NCBI RefSeq assembly: GCF_012911935.1
Contig: NZ_JAAXLA010000001.1
Span: 164,754 to 228,753 of the forward strand
Source of the DNA: Pseudonocardia acidicola
GTDB lineage: Bacteria; Actinomycetota; Actinomycetes; Mycobacteriales; Pseudonocardiaceae
Reading direction: 5' to 3'
Length of the DNA: 64,000 bases
Below are positions 1-11,705 of this stretch, one piece after another. A program made the translations under genes and the position numbers. Each line of letters opens with the position of its first letter. The stretch's first letter is position 1. The notes below the pieces were generated by a model. It was not told where the DNA came from and searched no databases. It saw nothing but the letters and a program-made list of their open reading frames with translations.

Positions 1-220
1 GGGCGGCGAGACCGAGGTGTTGCTGCCAGGCGTCGGCGAGGGCGCCGCCGAGGGCGTAGTAAACGCCCTGGGTGCCGCCGGTCGCGATGGTGAGACGCAG
101 GTCCGTGAAGGGCGATGAGCACCCGGCCAACGGCCCCGTCAGCCCGGCGGCCAGCCCCGCCACCCCCAACGCCCGCAACGCCTGGCGCCTGTTCAGCGTC
201 GCTCGGTCCGGCGCCCCCAT
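1..220 (-). CDS. TAXI-family TRAP transporter solute-binding lipoprotein (5' part only)
   Basis: Only the first 73 codons lie in the window; the stop is beyond base 1. The ATG at 220 opens a lipoprotein signal peptide with a twin-arginine-like start ([13 protein letters not shown]) and a lipobox LAGC, so the protein should be exported and lipid-anchored. The mature start ([19 protein letters not shown]) is the usual opening of TAXI (TRAP-associated extracellular immunogenic) receptors, which bind small organic acids for a tripartite permease. It is divergent from miaB with about 50 bases between the two starts. The substrate and the permease genes cannot be seen. Confidence 0.72.
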   Translation of the reverse strand, partial: MGAPDRATLNRRQALRALGVAGLAAGLTGPLAGCSSPFTDLRLTIATGGTQGVYYALGGALADAWQQHLGLAA

Positions 221-273
221 GCGCGCATCCTCCCGCGCGCCCTGCGCGCGGTCGAGTGGCCTACCCTCGGGTC

Positions 274-1770
274 GTGACCCGCAGCTACGCCATCCGCACC
301 TATGGGTGCCAGATGAACGTGCACGATTCCGAGCGGATGGCCGGGTTGCTGGAGTCCGCCGGATACCGGAAGGCGGCCGACGACGACGCCGCCGACGTGA
401 TCGTCTTCAACACCTGTGCGGTGCGGGAGAACGCCGACAACAAGCTCTACGGCAACCTCGGCCGGCTGCGCCCGGCGAAGGCAGCGCGCCCCGGGATGCA
501 GATCGCCGTCGGCGGCTGTCTCGCGCAGAAGGACCGCGAGACGATCATCAAGAAGGCCCCCTGGGTCGACGTGGTGTTCGGTACCCACAACGTGCACGCC
601 CTGCCCACGCTGCTGGAGCGGGCCCGGCACAACCAGGCCGCCGAGGTGGAGATCCTCGAGTCGCTCGAGGTGTTCCCCTCCACGCTGCCGGCGCGACGCG
701 AGTCCGCCTACGCCGGCTGGGTGTCGATCTCGGTGGGCTGCAACAACACCTGCACGTTCTGCATCGTCCCGTCGCTGCGCGGCAAGGAGAAGGACCGCAG
801 GCCGGGCGACGTCCTCGCCGAGGTCTGCGCGCTGGCCGCCGACGGGGTGCTCGAGGTGACCCTGCTCGGCCAGAACGTCAACTCCTACGGCGCCGAGTTC
901 GGCGACCGCGGGGCGTTCGCGAAGCTGCTGCGGGCCTGCGGTGAGGTCGAGGGCCTCGAGCGGCTCCGGTTCACCTCGCCGCACCCGCGCGACTTCACCT
1001 CCGACGTCATCGCCGCGATGGCCGAGACGCCGGTGGTCTGCCCGCAGCTGCACATGCCGCTGCAGTCCGGCTCCGACGCCGTGCTGAGGGCGATGCGCCG
1101 GTCCTACCGGTCGGCCCGCTTCCTGGCGATCCTCGAGGAGGTTCGCGCGTCCATCCCGGACGCCGCGATCAGCACCGACATCATCGTCGGGTTCCCCGGA
1201 GAGACCGAGGAGGACTTCCGGGCCACCCTCGACGTGGTCCGCGAGGCCCGCTTCGCGCAGGCATTCACCTTCCAGTACTCGCCCCGGCCCGGCACGCCCG
1301 CCGCGGCGCTGCCCGACCAGGTGCCCAAGGCCGTCGTGCAGGAGCGCTACGACCGGCTCATCGAGCTGCAGGAACAGATCTCCTGGGAGCAGAACCGGGC
1401 GCTCGTCGGCCGCGAGGTCGAGGTGCTGGTCTCGACCGGTGAGGGACGCAAGGACACCGCCACCCGGCGGATGAGCGGGCGCGCCCGGGACGGCAGACTG
1501 GTGCACTTCGCCCCGGGGGACGCCGCCGTCCGGCCCGGCGACCTGGTGGTCGTGACGGTCGGCTACGGCGCACCGCATCACCTCGTCGCCGACGGCGGGC
1601 TGATCGCGCACCGGCGTACCCGGGCCGGCGACGCGTACGAGGCGGGGACCCGTCCGGACGGTGCGCCCACCGGCCTCGGCCTGCCGGGCTTCGGGGCACC
1701 CGCGCCGGTCACAGCCGACGCGGGATGTTCGGCGGCCGCCACCCCGGTCGCCACGGGAGGTACACGATGA
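274..1770 (+). CDS. miaB: tRNA-2-methylthio-N6-dimethylallyladenosine synthase MiaB
   Basis: This radical-SAM enzyme adds the 2-methylthio group to i6A37 of tRNAs, acting after MiaA, which is encoded 3 kb downstream. The 498-aa product has the three cysteines of the N-terminal methylthiotransferase domain at about 12, 48 and 82 ([19 protein letters not shown]). The radical-SAM CxxxCxxC is at 156-163 (CNNTCTFC), followed by a TRAM domain at roughly 390-455. I place the start at GTG 274 because [13 protein letters not shown] is the normal MiaB opening; an upstream extension in the same frame would be Pro/Ala-rich and non-conserved. The stop overlaps the next start as ATGA. Mycobacteria have the same order (Rv2733c-Rv2732c). 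Confidence 0.96.
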   Translation: MTRSYAIRTYGCQMNVHDSERMAGLLESAGYRKAADDDAADVIVFNTCAVRENADNKLYGNLGRLRPAKAARPGMQIAVGGCLAQKDRETIIKKAPWVDVVFGTHNVHALPTLLERARHNQAAEVEILESLEVFPSTLPARRESAYAGWVSISVGCNNTCTFCIVPSLRGKEKDRRPGDVLAEVCALAADGVLEVTLLGQNVNSYGAEFGDRGAFAKLLRACGEVEGLERLRFTSPHPRDFTSDVIAAMAETPVVCPQLHMPLQSGSDAVLRAMRRSYRSARFLAILEEVRASIPDAAISTDIIVGFPGETEEDFRATLDVVREARFAQAFTFQYSPRPGTPAAALPDQVPKAVVQERYDRLIELQEQISWEQNRALVGREVEVLVSTGEGRKDTATRRMSGRARDGRLVHFAPGDAAVRPGDLVVVTVGYGAPHHLVADGGLIAHRRTRAGDAYEAGTRPDGAPTGLGLPGFGAPAPVTADAGCSAAATPVATGGTR

Positions 1771-2237
1771 GCGAGTCCCCGGTTCCCGAGGAGCTGACCC
1801 AACTGGATGCGGAGCTCCGCGGCGTGACGCGCCGCGTCGAGCGACGGATCGACCCCGGCCCGACGGCGGTGATCGTCTCGATCGCGATGCTGGTCGTCAT
1901 CGGCGCGCTGCTCCTGCCCTGGAGCGGATCCACGCGCGGCTGGGAGATCCTCGCGGGCGAGGCGAGCTTCGGGGTGCTGCCGCGGCTGTTCACCTTCACC
2001 GCGCTGGGCATCGGCGTGTTCGGCTCGGCCCTCGCACTCGCCACCCGGCGCTGGGGGCTGGCCTGGGTGTGCGCCGTCGGCTGCGGCATCTCGGTGGTCA
2101 ACGGCGTGTGGGCGATCTGGTCCCGGCAGATCGGGGTGCCCCAAGGTGGGTCCGGTGCCGCCCCGGGGCTGATCCTGACCGTGCTGGCGGTGCTCCTGCT
2201 GTCGGTGTCCTGGGTGCGGATCGCGCTGCGGCGCTGA
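1767..2237 (+). CDS. Conserved four-helix membrane protein (Rv2732c-like)
   Basis: A 156-aa membrane protein of unknown function, translationally coupled to miaB by an ATGA overlap. The first 30 residues are polar and acidic. Four hydrophobic segments follow, at about 32-50, 68-87, 90-112 and 128-148. Position and topology match the Rv2732c family, which sits beside miaB in many actinobacteria. No catalytic motif is visible. The ATG at 1767 is chosen for the overlap with the miaB stop; 14 extra upstream codons would lie wholly inside miaB. Confidence 0.8.
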   Translation: MSESPVPEELTQLDAELRGVTRRVERRIDPGPTAVIVSIAMLVVIGALLLPWSGSTRGWEILAGEASFGVLPRLFTFTALGIGVFGSALALATRRWGLAWVCAVGCGISVVNGVWAIWSRQIGVPQGGSGAAPGLILTVLAVLLLSVSWVRIALRR

Positions 2238-2242
2238 GCGCA

Positions 2243-2271
2243 GCGCCCGACCCCGGAGCGGGGTCGGGCGC
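2243..2271. terminator. Bidirectional hairpin terminator between convergent genes
   Basis: A perfect 13-bp GC-rich stem (GCGCCCGACCCCG pairing with its complement) with a 3-base GAG loop sits between two convergent stop codons. There is no U-tract, as is usual in high-GC actinobacteria. Confidence 0.75.
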
Positions 2272-2280
2272 GCCGGCCGG

Positions 2281-3864
2281 TTACCGCCCCTGAACCGCCT
2301 GCTCGGCGGTCCTCAGCCACTCCCGCCACTGGTCGGCCTGGCGCTGGGCCTCCTCGGCGCGGCGGGTGTCGCCGGCCGCGCGCGCCTTCTCGGCCTGCGC
2401 CTCGAACTGGGCCACCCGGTCGCGGAACTGGGCCACCCGGGCCTCGGCCTCGGGGTCGGTGCGCCGCCACTGCCGGTCGGCGGCCTCGCGGACCTTGTCC
2501 TCGACCGCGCGGAGCCGGGCCTCGAGCGGGCGGATGTCCTCGCGCGGGACCTTGCCGATCTCCTCCCAGCGCTCCTGGATGGTGCGCAGCGCGGCGCGGG
2601 CGCTGTCCGGGTCGCTCAGGTCGATCTTCTCGGCCTCGGCCAGCAGCGCCTTCTTGGACTCGGCGTTGGCCACGAACTCGGCGTCGCGCTCGTTGAAGGT
2701 CTCCGTGCGGCGGGCGAAGAACGCGTCCTGCGCGGCACGGAACCGCTGCCACAGGGCGTCGTCGGCGTCCTTCTGGGCCCGCCCGGCGGCCTTCCATTCC
2801 GTCATCAGGTCGCGGTAGCGCGCCGCAGTGGGCCCCCAGTCGGTGGAGTCGGCGAGGGCCTCGGCCTCGGCGGCGAGCTCCTCCTTGCGGGCCTTCGCAG
2901 CGGCCCGTTGCCGGTCGAGATCCGCGAAGTGGGAGCCGCGGCGCCGGTTGAACGCCTCGCGGGCTTTGGAGAACCGCTTCCACAGCGCCTCGTCGGTCTT
3001 GCGGTCGATCCCGCGGATCGTCCGCCACTCCTCGAGGATGGCCTTCAACCGGTCGCCGGCCTGCTTCCACTGGGTGGCCTCGGCGGCCATCTGCTCGGCC
3101 TCGGCGGCGAGTTCCTCCTTGCGGGCCACCGCGGCGGCGCGCTGGGCATCGCGTGCCGAGCGGGCCGCGCCGACCGACTGCTCGGCCTGGGCGACCAGCC
3201 CGTCGAGCCGGGCGCGCAGGCCGGCCACGTCGCCGATCACGGCGGCCTCGGGGAGCCCGTCGCGCAGCGTCTTCGCGCTGCTCAGCGCATGCTTCGGATC
3301 ACCGCCGCCGACAGCGAGCCGGGCGGTCAGCAGCTCGACCTCGGTGAGCAGGTCGTCGAAGCGGCGGGCGAAGTGCGCGAGGCCCTCCTCCGGCGCCCCG
3401 GCCTGCCAGGAACCGACGATCCGCTCGCCCTCGGCGGTGATCAGATAGATGGTGCCCTCGGCGTCGACCCGGCCCCATCGGGCGGGATCGGTGCTCGCCG
3501 CGGCGACCGGGGACGGCGCAGCCGGAGCGGGGGCGGTGGGCGTCGCGGCCGGAGTGACCGGAGCGGCGGGCGCCGGGCGCGGCGCGGCGCCGGCGGGCGG
3601 GCCCGGCACCGGCGGGTGGGCCGTCGGCGGGCCGGGCACCGGCTGGTGCGGGGCCGGCGCCGGCGGGGTGGGGGACCCGGCGGGTGTGGGAGCGTCCGCT
3701 GCGGCCGACGGTGCCTCCGACGATGCCGTGTCCGCCTCTGCACCCTGCGGGTCGTCACCGGTGTGCGGGTGTCCGCCCTGGCCCGGGATCTCCGGTCGGC
3801 AGACGACGTCCGATGCGGGTCCTCGCCCGTCCGTCGTCCCGCTCGTCCTCTGCTCCTCCGACAC
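2281..3864 (-). CDS. DUF349 repeat protein (Rv2731-like)
   Basis: A 527-aa protein with two parts. Residues 1-130 are disordered and rich in Pro, Ala and Gly. Residues 170-520 are helical, with repeated DUF349 units that share the pattern W..A....D..LW..F..A...F. Long charged helices suggest a coiled coil. Family members are conserved near miaB/miaA in actinobacteria; their role is not established. The start is GTG 3864, preceded by GGGAGGA. Upstream codons in this frame are antisense to the neighbouring LigB-like gene and were left out. It is convergent with the small membrane protein gene and divergent from the LigB-like gene across about 280 bases. Confidence 0.88.
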   Translation of the reverse strand: MSEEQRTSGTTDGRGPASDVVCRPEIPGQGGHPHTGDDPQGAEADTASSEAPSAAADAPTPAGSPTPPAPAPHQPVPGPPTAHPPVPGPPAGAAPRPAPAAPVTPAATPTAPAPAAPSPVAAASTDPARWGRVDAEGTIYLITAEGERIVGSWQAGAPEEGLAHFARRFDDLLTEVELLTARLAVGGGDPKHALSSAKTLRDGLPEAAVIGDVAGLRARLDGLVAQAEQSVGAARSARDAQRAAAVARKEELAAEAEQMAAEATQWKQAGDRLKAILEEWRTIRGIDRKTDEALWKRFSKAREAFNRRRGSHFADLDRQRAAAKARKEELAAEAEALADSTDWGPTAARYRDLMTEWKAAGRAQKDADDALWQRFRAAQDAFFARRTETFNERDAEFVANAESKKALLAEAEKIDLSDPDSARAALRTIQERWEEIGKVPREDIRPLEARLRAVEDKVREAADRQWRRTDPEAEARVAQFRDRVAQFEAQAEKARAAGDTRRAEEAQRQADQWREWLRTAEQAVQGR

Positions 3865-4144
3865 CGTGGTCCTCCCTCGTCCGGCCCACCGTGGCGCGGT
3901 GGGCGCTCCGCCGTCCGGCGGAGCCGTGCACATGCCCCTGCCGATCATCCATGACCGAGGGCTTGACGGATTCAAACAGCTCGGGGACCGGACGGGAACC
4001 GCCCGGGTCCAGGTGGCGCAGCCAGTGGGCGATCCTGATCGGCGAGTCGCGCAGGTGTGGCCGGTACCGGGCGCCCGCCCGGGCGTTCTCGCATCATCCG
4101 GACCGGTGACCGTCCCGCGTCTCCCGTCGCTACCCTTCGACATC

Positions 4145-4900
4145 GTGCTCTCCGCGGTCGTCGTGCTGCCCCAGCCGCCGTTGCTGGTCCCCGAGCTGGC
4201 GACGGGTGCCGCGGCGGAGACGACCGGCCTGCGCGACGCCTGCCGGTCCGCCGTGGTCCGGCTGGCCGCCGCAGCACCGCGCTGGATCGCGGTCGGTGCG
4301 GACCCGGGCGGGCGTCGGACGGTCGGGCCCGAGTCCGCCGGGACGTTCGCCGGGTTCGGCGTCGACGTCCGGGTCGCCCTGGACACCACCCCCGGTGCGG
4401 TGACGGCTGTTCCCGACCCCGAGTTCCCGCTGCCGCTGCTCATCGCCGGCTGGGCGGCCGCCGGCACCGGAGCCGCGCTGCGCATCCGCGGCGAGCTGGT
4501 GGCGCCGGACGCCGCGCCCTCCGACTGCGCCGAGCTGGGCGCGACGCTGGCCGCCGAGTGCGCCGCGACCGACGGCCCGGTCGGGCTGCTCATCGTCGGC
4601 GACGGCGCGGCGACGCACACCGAGAAGGCCCCCGGGCACCTCGACGTGCGCGCCGGCCGGTTCGACGAGGAGGTCGCCGCCGCGCTCGCCGCCGCCGACG
4701 CGACCGCCCTCGCCGCCCTCGACCCGGTGCTCGCCGAGCAGCTGTGGGCGGTGGGCCGCGCGCCGTGGCAGGTGCTGGCGGGTGCCGTGACCGGCACCGG
4801 CACCGGCACCGGCGGCGCGCGGTGGCGCGGCGAGCTGCTGCACTCGTCGGCGCCCTTCGGGGTGGCCTACCACGTCGCCGTGTGGACCCCGCTCCCGTGA
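4145..4900 (+). CDS. Class III extradiol dioxygenase LigB-like protein (Rv2728c-like)
   Basis: A 251-aa protein that resembles the LigB catalytic fold of class III extradiol dioxygenases: it opens with [16 protein letters not shown], and near residues 160-185 has [16 protein letters not shown]. Actinobacteria commonly carry this gene directly before miaA. A ring-cleaving activity is not implied by this context, and several metal ligands of true LigB enzymes cannot be confirmed here. The start is GTG 4145. The last codons overlap miaA as GTGA, so the two are likely co-translated. Confidence 0.78.
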   Translation: MLSAVVVLPQPPLLVPELATGAAAETTGLRDACRSAVVRLAAAAPRWIAVGADPGGRRTVGPESAGTFAGFGVDVRVALDTTPGAVTAVPDPEFPLPLLIAGWAAAGTGAALRIRGELVAPDAAPSDCAELGATLAAECAATDGPVGLLIVGDGAATHTEKAPGHLDVRAGRFDEEVAAALAAADATALAALDPVLAEQLWAVGRAPWQVLAGAVTGTGTGTGGARWRGELLHSSAPFGVAYHVAVWTPLP

Positions 4901-5823
4901 CCGCGCCGCCGCTGGTCGCCGTCGTCGGCCCCACCGCGACCGGCAAGTCCGACCTGGGCCTGGCCCTGGCCGCCGAGCTCGGCGGCGAGGTCGTCAACGC
5001 CGACGCGATGCAGCTCTACCGCGACATGGACATCGGCACCGCCAAGCTCGGCGTCGCCGAGCGCGCGGGCATCCCGCACCACCTGCTCGACGTCCTGGAC
5101 GTCACCGAGTCCGCGTCGGTCGCGGCCTATCAGCGGGCGGCCCGGCGGATCGTCGAGGACCTCCGGGCGGCCGGGACGACCCCGGTGCTGGTCGGCGGGT
5201 CGGGGCTGTACGTGCAGGCGGTGCTCGACGAGCTGGAGTTCCCCGGTACCGACCCCGTGCTGCGCGCCGAGCTGGAGACCGAGCTCGCCGAGCTCGGGCC
5301 GGCGGCGATGCACCAGCGGCTGGCCGCGGTCGACCCGGCCGCCGCCGAGATCGTGCTGCCGGGCAACGGGCGGCGGATCGTGCGCGCGCTGGAGGTCATC
5401 GCGCTGACCGGCCGCCCGTTCCCGGCCCGGCTTCCCACGCACGGCGCGCCGCGCTACGACGCGGTGATGATCGGGGTGGACCGGCCGGTCGCCGAGCTCG
5501 ACGACCGGGTCGCGGTCCGGGTGCAGCGGATGTTCGCCGCGGGCCTGGTCGAGGAGACCCGGACGCTCGCCGGCCGCGGTCTGCGGGAGGGCCGGACCGC
5601 GTCGCGGGCACTGGGCTATCAGCAGGTTCTCGCCCAGCTCGACGGCGACGGGGACTTCGGCGGGGCCGCCGAGGAGACCGTCCGGGCGACCCGGCGGTTC
5701 GTCCGCAGGCAGCGGTCCTGGTTCCGCCGGGACCGCCGGATCCGGTGGCTCGATGCCGCCCGACCGGGTCTCGTCGACCGCGCGCTGGACGTGTTGCGCG
5801 AGGTCGTGCCCACCCGCCCGTAG
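4897..5823 (+). CDS. miaA: tRNA dimethylallyltransferase MiaA
   Basis: Transfers a dimethylallyl group to N6 of A37 in tRNAs that read codons starting with U, making the substrate for MiaB. The 308-aa product has the P-loop GPTATGKS at 11-18, the conserved [17 protein letters not shown] segment near 35-50, GGSGLY near 105, and [11 protein letters not shown] near 160. The GTG start overlaps the stop of the preceding gene by four bases. dapF follows after 9 bases, so this is one operon, in the same order as mycobacteria. Confidence 0.96.
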   Translation: MTAPPLVAVVGPTATGKSDLGLALAAELGGEVVNADAMQLYRDMDIGTAKLGVAERAGIPHHLLDVLDVTESASVAAYQRAARRIVEDLRAAGTTPVLVGGSGLYVQAVLDELEFPGTDPVLRAELETELAELGPAAMHQRLAAVDPAAAEIVLPGNGRRIVRALEVIALTGRPFPARLPTHGAPRYDAVMIGVDRPVAELDDRVAVRVQRMFAAGLVEETRTLAGRGLREGRTASRALGYQQVLAQLDGDGDFGGAAEETVRATRRFVRRQRSWFRRDRRIRWLDAARPGLVDRALDVLREVVPTRP

Positions 5824-5832
5824 TCTCGGGGC

Positions 5833-6708
5833 ATGGGAAGCACGGTGCGGTTCGCCAAGGGGCACGGGACCGAGAACGACTTCGTTGTGCTGCCCGACCC
5901 CGACGGAGTGCTGGACCTGTCCGCCACCCGGGTCGCCGCGCTGTGCGACCGACGGCGCGGCCTGGGGGCCGACGGCGTGCTGCGGGTGGTCCGGTGGGCC
6001 GCGCTGGGCGGTGACGACACCGTGCCCGCGGCGGAGCCCGGCGTCGAGTGGTTCATGGACTACCGCAACGCCGACGGCAGCATCGCCGAGATGTGCGGCA
6101 ACGGGGTCCGGGTCTTCGCCCGCTACCTCGCGTACGCCGGCTGGCTGCCCGACGGCCCGGACACCGAGCTGCGGCTGGGCACCCGCGGCGGGATCCGCAC
6201 GGTGTGGTTCGAGGGTGGCGACGCCACCGACGGCGAGGTCTCGGTCGACATGGGCCCGGCGCTCATCGGTGACGCCAGCACGGCCGCGGTCGCCGGGCGC
6301 GCGTTCCCGGGCATCGCGGTGGATGTCGGCAACCCGCACCTGGCCTGCGTGACCGATGTGGAGCTGGAGAGCCTCCAGCTGGAGGTGCCGCCGGGCTACG
6401 ACCCGGCGCTGTTCCCGCACGGGGTCAACGTCGAGTTCGTCAGCCCGCTGACCGGCGGGAGCGGCGAGGTCGCCATGCGGGTGCACGAGCGCGGGGTGGG
6501 GGAGACCCGTTCCTGCGGCACCGGGACCGTCGCCGCGGTCGTCGCCGTGCTGCGCCACGCCGGTGCCGGCTCCGGCACCGTCGCGGTGCGCACCCCGGGC
6601 GGGCGGCTGCGGGTCACCGTCGACGACGGCAGCACCACGCTGCACGGCCCGGCGGTGCTGGTCGGCCACGGGGAGCTCGAGGGCTCGTGGTGGGACGCCC
6701 AGGTCTGA
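5833..6708 (+). CDS. dapF: Diaminopimelate epimerase DapF
   Basis: Converts LL-diaminopimelate to the meso form for lysine and peptidoglycan synthesis, by a two-cysteine, cofactor-free mechanism. The 291-aa protein has both catalytic cysteines in their motifs: Cys88 in MCGNGVRVFARY and Cys228 in RSCGTGTVAAVV. The substrate loop GNPH is near 167. It starts at ATG 5833, nine bases after miaA. Confidence 0.96.
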   Translation: MGSTVRFAKGHGTENDFVVLPDPDGVLDLSATRVAALCDRRRGLGADGVLRVVRWAALGGDDTVPAAEPGVEWFMDYRNADGSIAEMCGNGVRVFARYLAYAGWLPDGPDTELRLGTRGGIRTVWFEGGDATDGEVSVDMGPALIGDASTAAVAGRAFPGIAVDVGNPHLACVTDVELESLQLEVPPGYDPALFPHGVNVEFVSPLTGGSGEVAMRVHERGVGETRSCGTGTVAAVVAVLRHAGAGSGTVAVRTPGGRLRVTVDDGSTTLHGPAVLVGHGELEGSWWDAQV

Positions 6709-6798
6709 GGGGCAGGGTCGCCGGCGCGGCCCGGTTACCCGACCGGCCGGGTGGCCGGGACGAAACAAAGCGGACGTCGGAAGCGTTGACGTGGGAGC

Positions 6799-8285
<1,487 letters not shown>

Positions 8286-8289
<4 letters not shown>

Positions 8290-9314
8290 GCATTCCGGCG
8301 CTGGCCGGTCTGCTCGCCGCGGCGCTGACCGCCGGACCGGTGACGGCCGGCGCGCCCGCGCCGCAGACCCGCTGCACCGTCGAGGACCCCCGGCTGTCCG
8401 AGCTGTCCGGGATGGTCGTCGACGAACGCGGGCTGTGGGCGACGGACGACGGCGGGCGCCGCGTCGAACTGCACCGGCTCGACACCACCGGCCCGATCTG
8501 CCGCGTGCTCGAGACCCGCACGGCCGCGATCGATCCGTTCGACGCCGAGGACCTCGCCCGCGGTCCCGACGGCACGCTGTGGGTCGCCGACACCGGTGAC
8601 AACGAGCGCCGCCGGGACACCGTCGCGCTCGTCGCGCTGCCTGCGGGCGGTGCCGGCGGCGCCCGGTTGCACCGGCTGACCTACCCGGACGGCCCGCACG
8701 ACGCCGAGGCGCTGCTCGTCGGTGCCGACGGCGTCCCGCTGCTCATCACCAAGGAGGTGGGCCGGGCCGGGATCTACCGGCCGGCCGGCCCGCCGGCCGA
8801 ACCCGGCCCGACCCCGCTCGCGCTCGTCGGCGAGGTGGCGCTGCCGGCGTCCGACACGGCCGGCGGCCCGCTCGGGGGGCTCGGGTCGCGGCAGGTCACC
8901 GGCGCGGCGCTCAGCGCCGACGGCCGGGTCGCAGCGCTGCGCAGCTACACCGACGCCTGGCTCTACCCGGTCACCGACGGCGACCTGGTCGCTGCGCTGG
9001 CGGGCACCCCGGCCCGCGTCCCGCTGCCCGGCGAACCCCAGGGCGAGGCCCTTGCGTTCGAGCCCGACGGCACCTTGCTGTCGGGCTCGGAGCTACGCGT
9101 CGTACCCGGCGAGATCCGGGCGGTACCGGGCGCCGCCGGTCTCGCCGCCACGAGCGGCCGCGGGCCGGCGCCCGCGGACCCGCCGGTGGTGGGCGCCGAC
9201 GAGAGCGCGCCGGCGTGGTTGCCGGCCGCCGTGGGGGCGGTCGCCGCGGCCGGCGTACTCGTGCTGCTGGCCGTGGTGATGGCCGTGCACGGGGCCCGGC
9301 GGCGCCGGCGCTGA
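8286..9314 (+). CDS. Exported beta-propeller-like membrane-anchored protein
   Basis: The first ordinary start in this frame is GTG 8340, but the frame is open further upstream. From CTG 8286, which overlaps the hflX stop as CTGA, it reads a hydrophobic signal-like segment (LSIPALAGLLAAALTAG). I therefore extend the gene to 8286; the exact start is uncertain. The mature part has repeated blade-like segments (SELSGMVVDERGLWATDD, LWVADTGDNERR, EPDGTLLSGSEL), suggesting an NHL/phytase-like propeller. The C-terminus is a transmembrane helix (about 310-332) followed by arginines, so the domain should face outward. The function is unknown. The gene lies between hflX and lexA. Confidence 0.7.
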
Positions 9315-9371
9315 GCGGCTCGCCGACCCCCGGTCCCAGGCGGCTCCGGGGACGGCTCAGGGGCCGCTCAG
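9311..9371. terminator. Bidirectional terminator shared by convergent genes
   Basis: CTGAGCGGC at 9311-9319 pairs with GCCGCTCAG at 9363-9371, with an inner CCCCGG/CCGGGG hairpin. The arms contain the stop codons of both convergent genes. Confidence 0.5.
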
Positions 9372-10138
9372 AGGCGGCGCAGCACCGCCACCACCCGGCC
9401 GAGCACGGAGGCCTCGTCGCCGGGAATCGGGTCGTAGGCCGGGTTGGCCGGCATCAGCCACACGTGCCCGTCGCGGCGCTTGAACGTCTTCACCGTGGCC
9501 TCGCCGTCGATCATCGCGGCGACGATCTCGCCGTTCTCCGCGACCGGCTGCTGGCGCACCACGACCCAGTCGCCGTCCCGGATCGCCGCGTCGACCATCG
9601 AGTCGCCGCGCACGTTCAGCAGGAACAGCGTGCCCTCACCGACGATCTCACGCGGCAGCGGGAAGACGCTCTCCACGGCCTGCTCGGCCAGGATCGGCCC
9701 ACCGGCCGCGATGTTGCCCAGCAGCGGGACGAACGCCGGCGACGGGCGATCCGAGCCCGTCGCCCCGGACTCGGCGTCGGCCACCTCGACGGCGATCCGA
9801 CCCGGCACCGCGTCCTGCTCCTGGGCCGCGGGGCCCTCGTCGGGGCCGCGGACGTCGACCGCGCGGGTGCGGTTGGGGTCACGACGCAGATAGCCCTTGC
9901 GCTCCAGGGTGCGCAGCTGGTGATGCACCGACGAGGTGGAGGTGAGCCCGACCGCGTCACCGATCTCGCGCACGCTCGGCGGGTAGCCGAACCGCTCCAC
10001 CCAGTCCCGGATCACCTCGAGCACCTTGCGCTGGCGCGGCGTCAATCCCACCGGATCGGCCGGGGGGTCCGGGAAGGCGCGCACCTGCCCGGGGCCCCGG
10101 CCGGCGTCCGCGCCGGTGCCGGATTCGTCCCGTGCCAT
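9368..10138 (-). CDS. lexA: SOS repressor LexA
   Basis: Represses DNA-damage genes and cleaves itself when RecA is activated. The 256-aa product has a winged HTH at about 33-85 ([25 protein letters not shown]), the self-cleavage site Ala145-Gly146 (NIAAGGPI), catalytic Ser180 ([10 protein letters not shown]) and Lys217 (ATVKTF). The start is ATG 10138, after a good AGGAGG; 19 upstream codons in frame are less likely. The gene is divergent from a LysM protein, and three LexA-type boxes lie between them, so it is probably autoregulated. Confidence 0.96.
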   Translation of the reverse strand: MARDESGTGADAGRGPGQVRAFPDPPADPVGLTPRQRKVLEVIRDWVERFGYPPSVREIGDAVGLTSTSSVHHQLRTLERKGYLRRDPNRTRAVDVRGPDEGPAAQEQDAVPGRIAVEVADAESGATGSDRPSPAFVPLLGNIAAGGPILAEQAVESVFPLPREIVGEGTLFLLNVRGDSMVDAAIRDGDWVVVRQQPVAENGEIVAAMIDGEATVKTFKRRDGHVWLMPANPAYDPIPGDEASVLGRVVAVLRRL

Positions 10139-10222
10139 CTGGTTCGCCTCCTCATCGCGTGTTCTCGCGGCCCCGTGGGCGCCGCGTCGTTGCACAAACG
10201 TTAGACCGGATCACCCGCTGCG

Positions 10223-10238
10223 CCAAACACATGTTCGA
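10223..10238. promoter_or_regulatory. LexA (SOS) box upstream of lexA
   Basis: CCAAACACATGTTCGA matches the actinobacterial box TCGAAC-N4-GTTCGA at 10 of 12 fixed positions. It lies about 85 bases upstream of the lexA start and probably mediates autoregulation. Confidence 0.65.
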
Positions 10239-10286
10239 ACGACACGCCCTCGGATTCTCGATTCCGACGGCTCCAGCTGGTACACA

Positions 10287-10318
10287 TCGCACAGACGTTC
10301 GATCGAACGTCTGTGCGA
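10287..10318. promoter_or_regulatory. Two abutting LexA boxes forming a 32-bp perfect palindrome
   Basis: TCGCACAGACGTTCGA (10287-10302) and TCGAACGTCTGTGCGA (10303-10318) each match TCGAAC-N4-GTTCGA at 11 of 12 fixed positions and are exact reverse complements of each other. They lie 37 bases upstream of the LysM gene start, so this gene is probably strongly SOS-controlled. Confidence 0.75.
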
Positions 10319-10354
10319 ACCGGGGTCGGGCACGCGAGGGACGGAGAGGTCGCC

Positions 10355-10894
10355 ATGGGGCTCAGCACGATCGACGGCAGGGTCGGGCCGCCCGGTGACG
10401 CGCGGGCGGGTGTGCCCGGCGTGCGCCGTGGGCGGCGCCGCGCGGCTCCGGGCCGGGGCCCGCGGCCGGTCCGGCCCGGTGTCGCGGCGGTGCCGGTGCG
10501 CCCGGTCACCGCGGCCCCGCTGCCCGCGCGGGCCCGGGTGCTGGCCCGGCCGGCGTCCGGCCGCCCGGGCCGGGTTGTCGCGGGCACCCCGTCGGCGCGG
10601 CGCTACCGGCTGCGGCGTGCGGTGGCCGGGGCGGTGCTGATGCTGGTCTCGGCGGGGGCCGTCGTCGGGTGGGGGCAGTTGGCCGGGCTGGCCGGCGACG
10701 CCGTCGCCCGCTCGACGGTCCCGTCGGGGACCCGGGAGGTCAGTGTGCGTGCCGGCGACACGGTCTGGGGGGTGGCCCGGCGGGCCGCTCCCGCGTCGGA
10801 CACGTCCGCGGTGGTGGAGCGGATCGTCGTCGACAACGGGCTGTCCTCGACGTCATTGCGGGTCGGCCAGGTGCTGCGGGTGCCCGCCGGCTGA
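10355..10894 (+). CDS. LysM-domain membrane protein, SOS-linked (ChiZ/Rv2719c position)
   Basis: A 179-aa protein: a basic, Arg/Pro-rich cytoplasmic segment (1-88), one transmembrane helix (about 93-113), and an extracellular C-terminal LysM domain (about 130-178; [38 protein letters not shown]). In mycobacteria the gene in this place (Rv2719c, ChiZ) is an SOS-induced cell-wall protein that delays division. The two adjoining LexA boxes upstream support the same role here, as inference. The start is ATG 10355, with GGAGAGG upstream. An in-frame GTG at 10313 would lie inside the second LexA box. Confidence 0.85.
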   Translation: MGLSTIDGRVGPPGDARAGVPGVRRGRRRAAPGRGPRPVRPGVAAVPVRPVTAAPLPARARVLARPASGRPGRVVAGTPSARRYRLRRAVAGAVLMLVSAGAVVGWGQLAGLAGDAVARSTVPSGTREVSVRAGDTVWGVARRAAPASDTSAVVERIVVDNGLSSTSLRVGQVLRVPAG

Positions 10895-11190
10895 CGGTCT
10901 GCCGTCCGAGTCGTCCGGCATCGTCGGACCCCGCTGCCGGACAGCGCACAGGTGTTCGGCCGGGCCCGGGCCCGCCGGGCCCGGGCCACCGGATGCGGCG
11001 ACAAGGGGGCCGTCATGGATGTCGGGGCACCGGGGGGCGAGGGTCGCCGGGGCGGGCGCGGTGACGGCGCTGCGCGATCGGCCGGCCGGGTACCGGAGTG
11101 CGATCGGCCCGGATCGGCGGCGAACGGGCAGCCGTGCGGCGCGCCGTGTGCGCAGCGGAGCGTGCCGATTCGGTCTCCGGGACGCCGGCC

Positions 11191-11533
11191 GTGAGTGCGC
11201 GTTCGGGTGTACGTACAGTAGGCGGGTTGCCACGAGCGGGTCGCGCTCCGCGCGCAGGGCGCCGTGGTCGGGCCCGGGCTGCGATCGGGCCGTCGCGGAT
11301 CCGCCGAGGCCTGGCCGCGGTGGCGTGGGCGCCGGGTGCAGCGCCGGTCGCGGTGGGGACCGGCGAGAGGCGACGGCGCGCCCGGGGAGACGGTGCAGGA
11401 CCTGGCGCGCCGGGTCGCGCCCGAGCAGTGCGCGGTGGACGCCGATGCCGTCGTCGCCTGGATCGTGGTCGAGAGTGGTGCCCCTGCGCAGTGGCCGGAC
11501 CCCGGACGGGTCGTCCGGGTACCGCTCGGCTGA
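11191..11533 (+). pseudogene. Degenerate second LysM protein (probable frameshift)
   Basis: Downstream of the LysM gene a second, weaker copy can be read in two frames. From GTG 11191 one frame gives a basic N-terminus and an Ala/Val-rich stretch like the membrane helix of its neighbour ([19 protein letters not shown]). About base 11370 the similarity moves to another frame, which gives [15 protein letters not shown], then [11 protein letters not shown] and GRVVRVPLG, matching the LysM pattern next door, to a TGA at 11531-11533. It may be a decayed tandem duplicate. Alternatively, a short intact ORF (11264-11533) could encode a LysM protein without a membrane anchor. Confidence 0.42.
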
Positions 11534-11634
11534 CGGCTCTCCGCCGGTGCCGACGCGGTGTGTGCCGGGTGCTGTACGGCGTGCTGTCTCGATTGGGCGA
11601 CACATGTCACCGACCGGTGTGCAGAGCTTCGTAA

Positions 11635-11650
11635 CCCCAACATGTTGTGG
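11635..11650. promoter_or_regulatory. NrdR box upstream of nrdR-nrdJ
   Basis: CCCCAACATGTTGTGG is a near-perfect palindrome of NrdR-box type, extended by GTAA/TTAC flanks to 24 bases with one mismatched pair. It lies 56 bases before nrdR. A weaker partner centred near 11604 (GACACATGTC) is 38 bases away, not the roughly 31-32 bases usual between paired boxes. Confidence 0.55.
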
Positions 11651-11705
11651 TTACACTCGTGTCGTTCGGCTACAGGTTGGGGTTCTCGGGGGAGGGGGAC
11701 GCATC

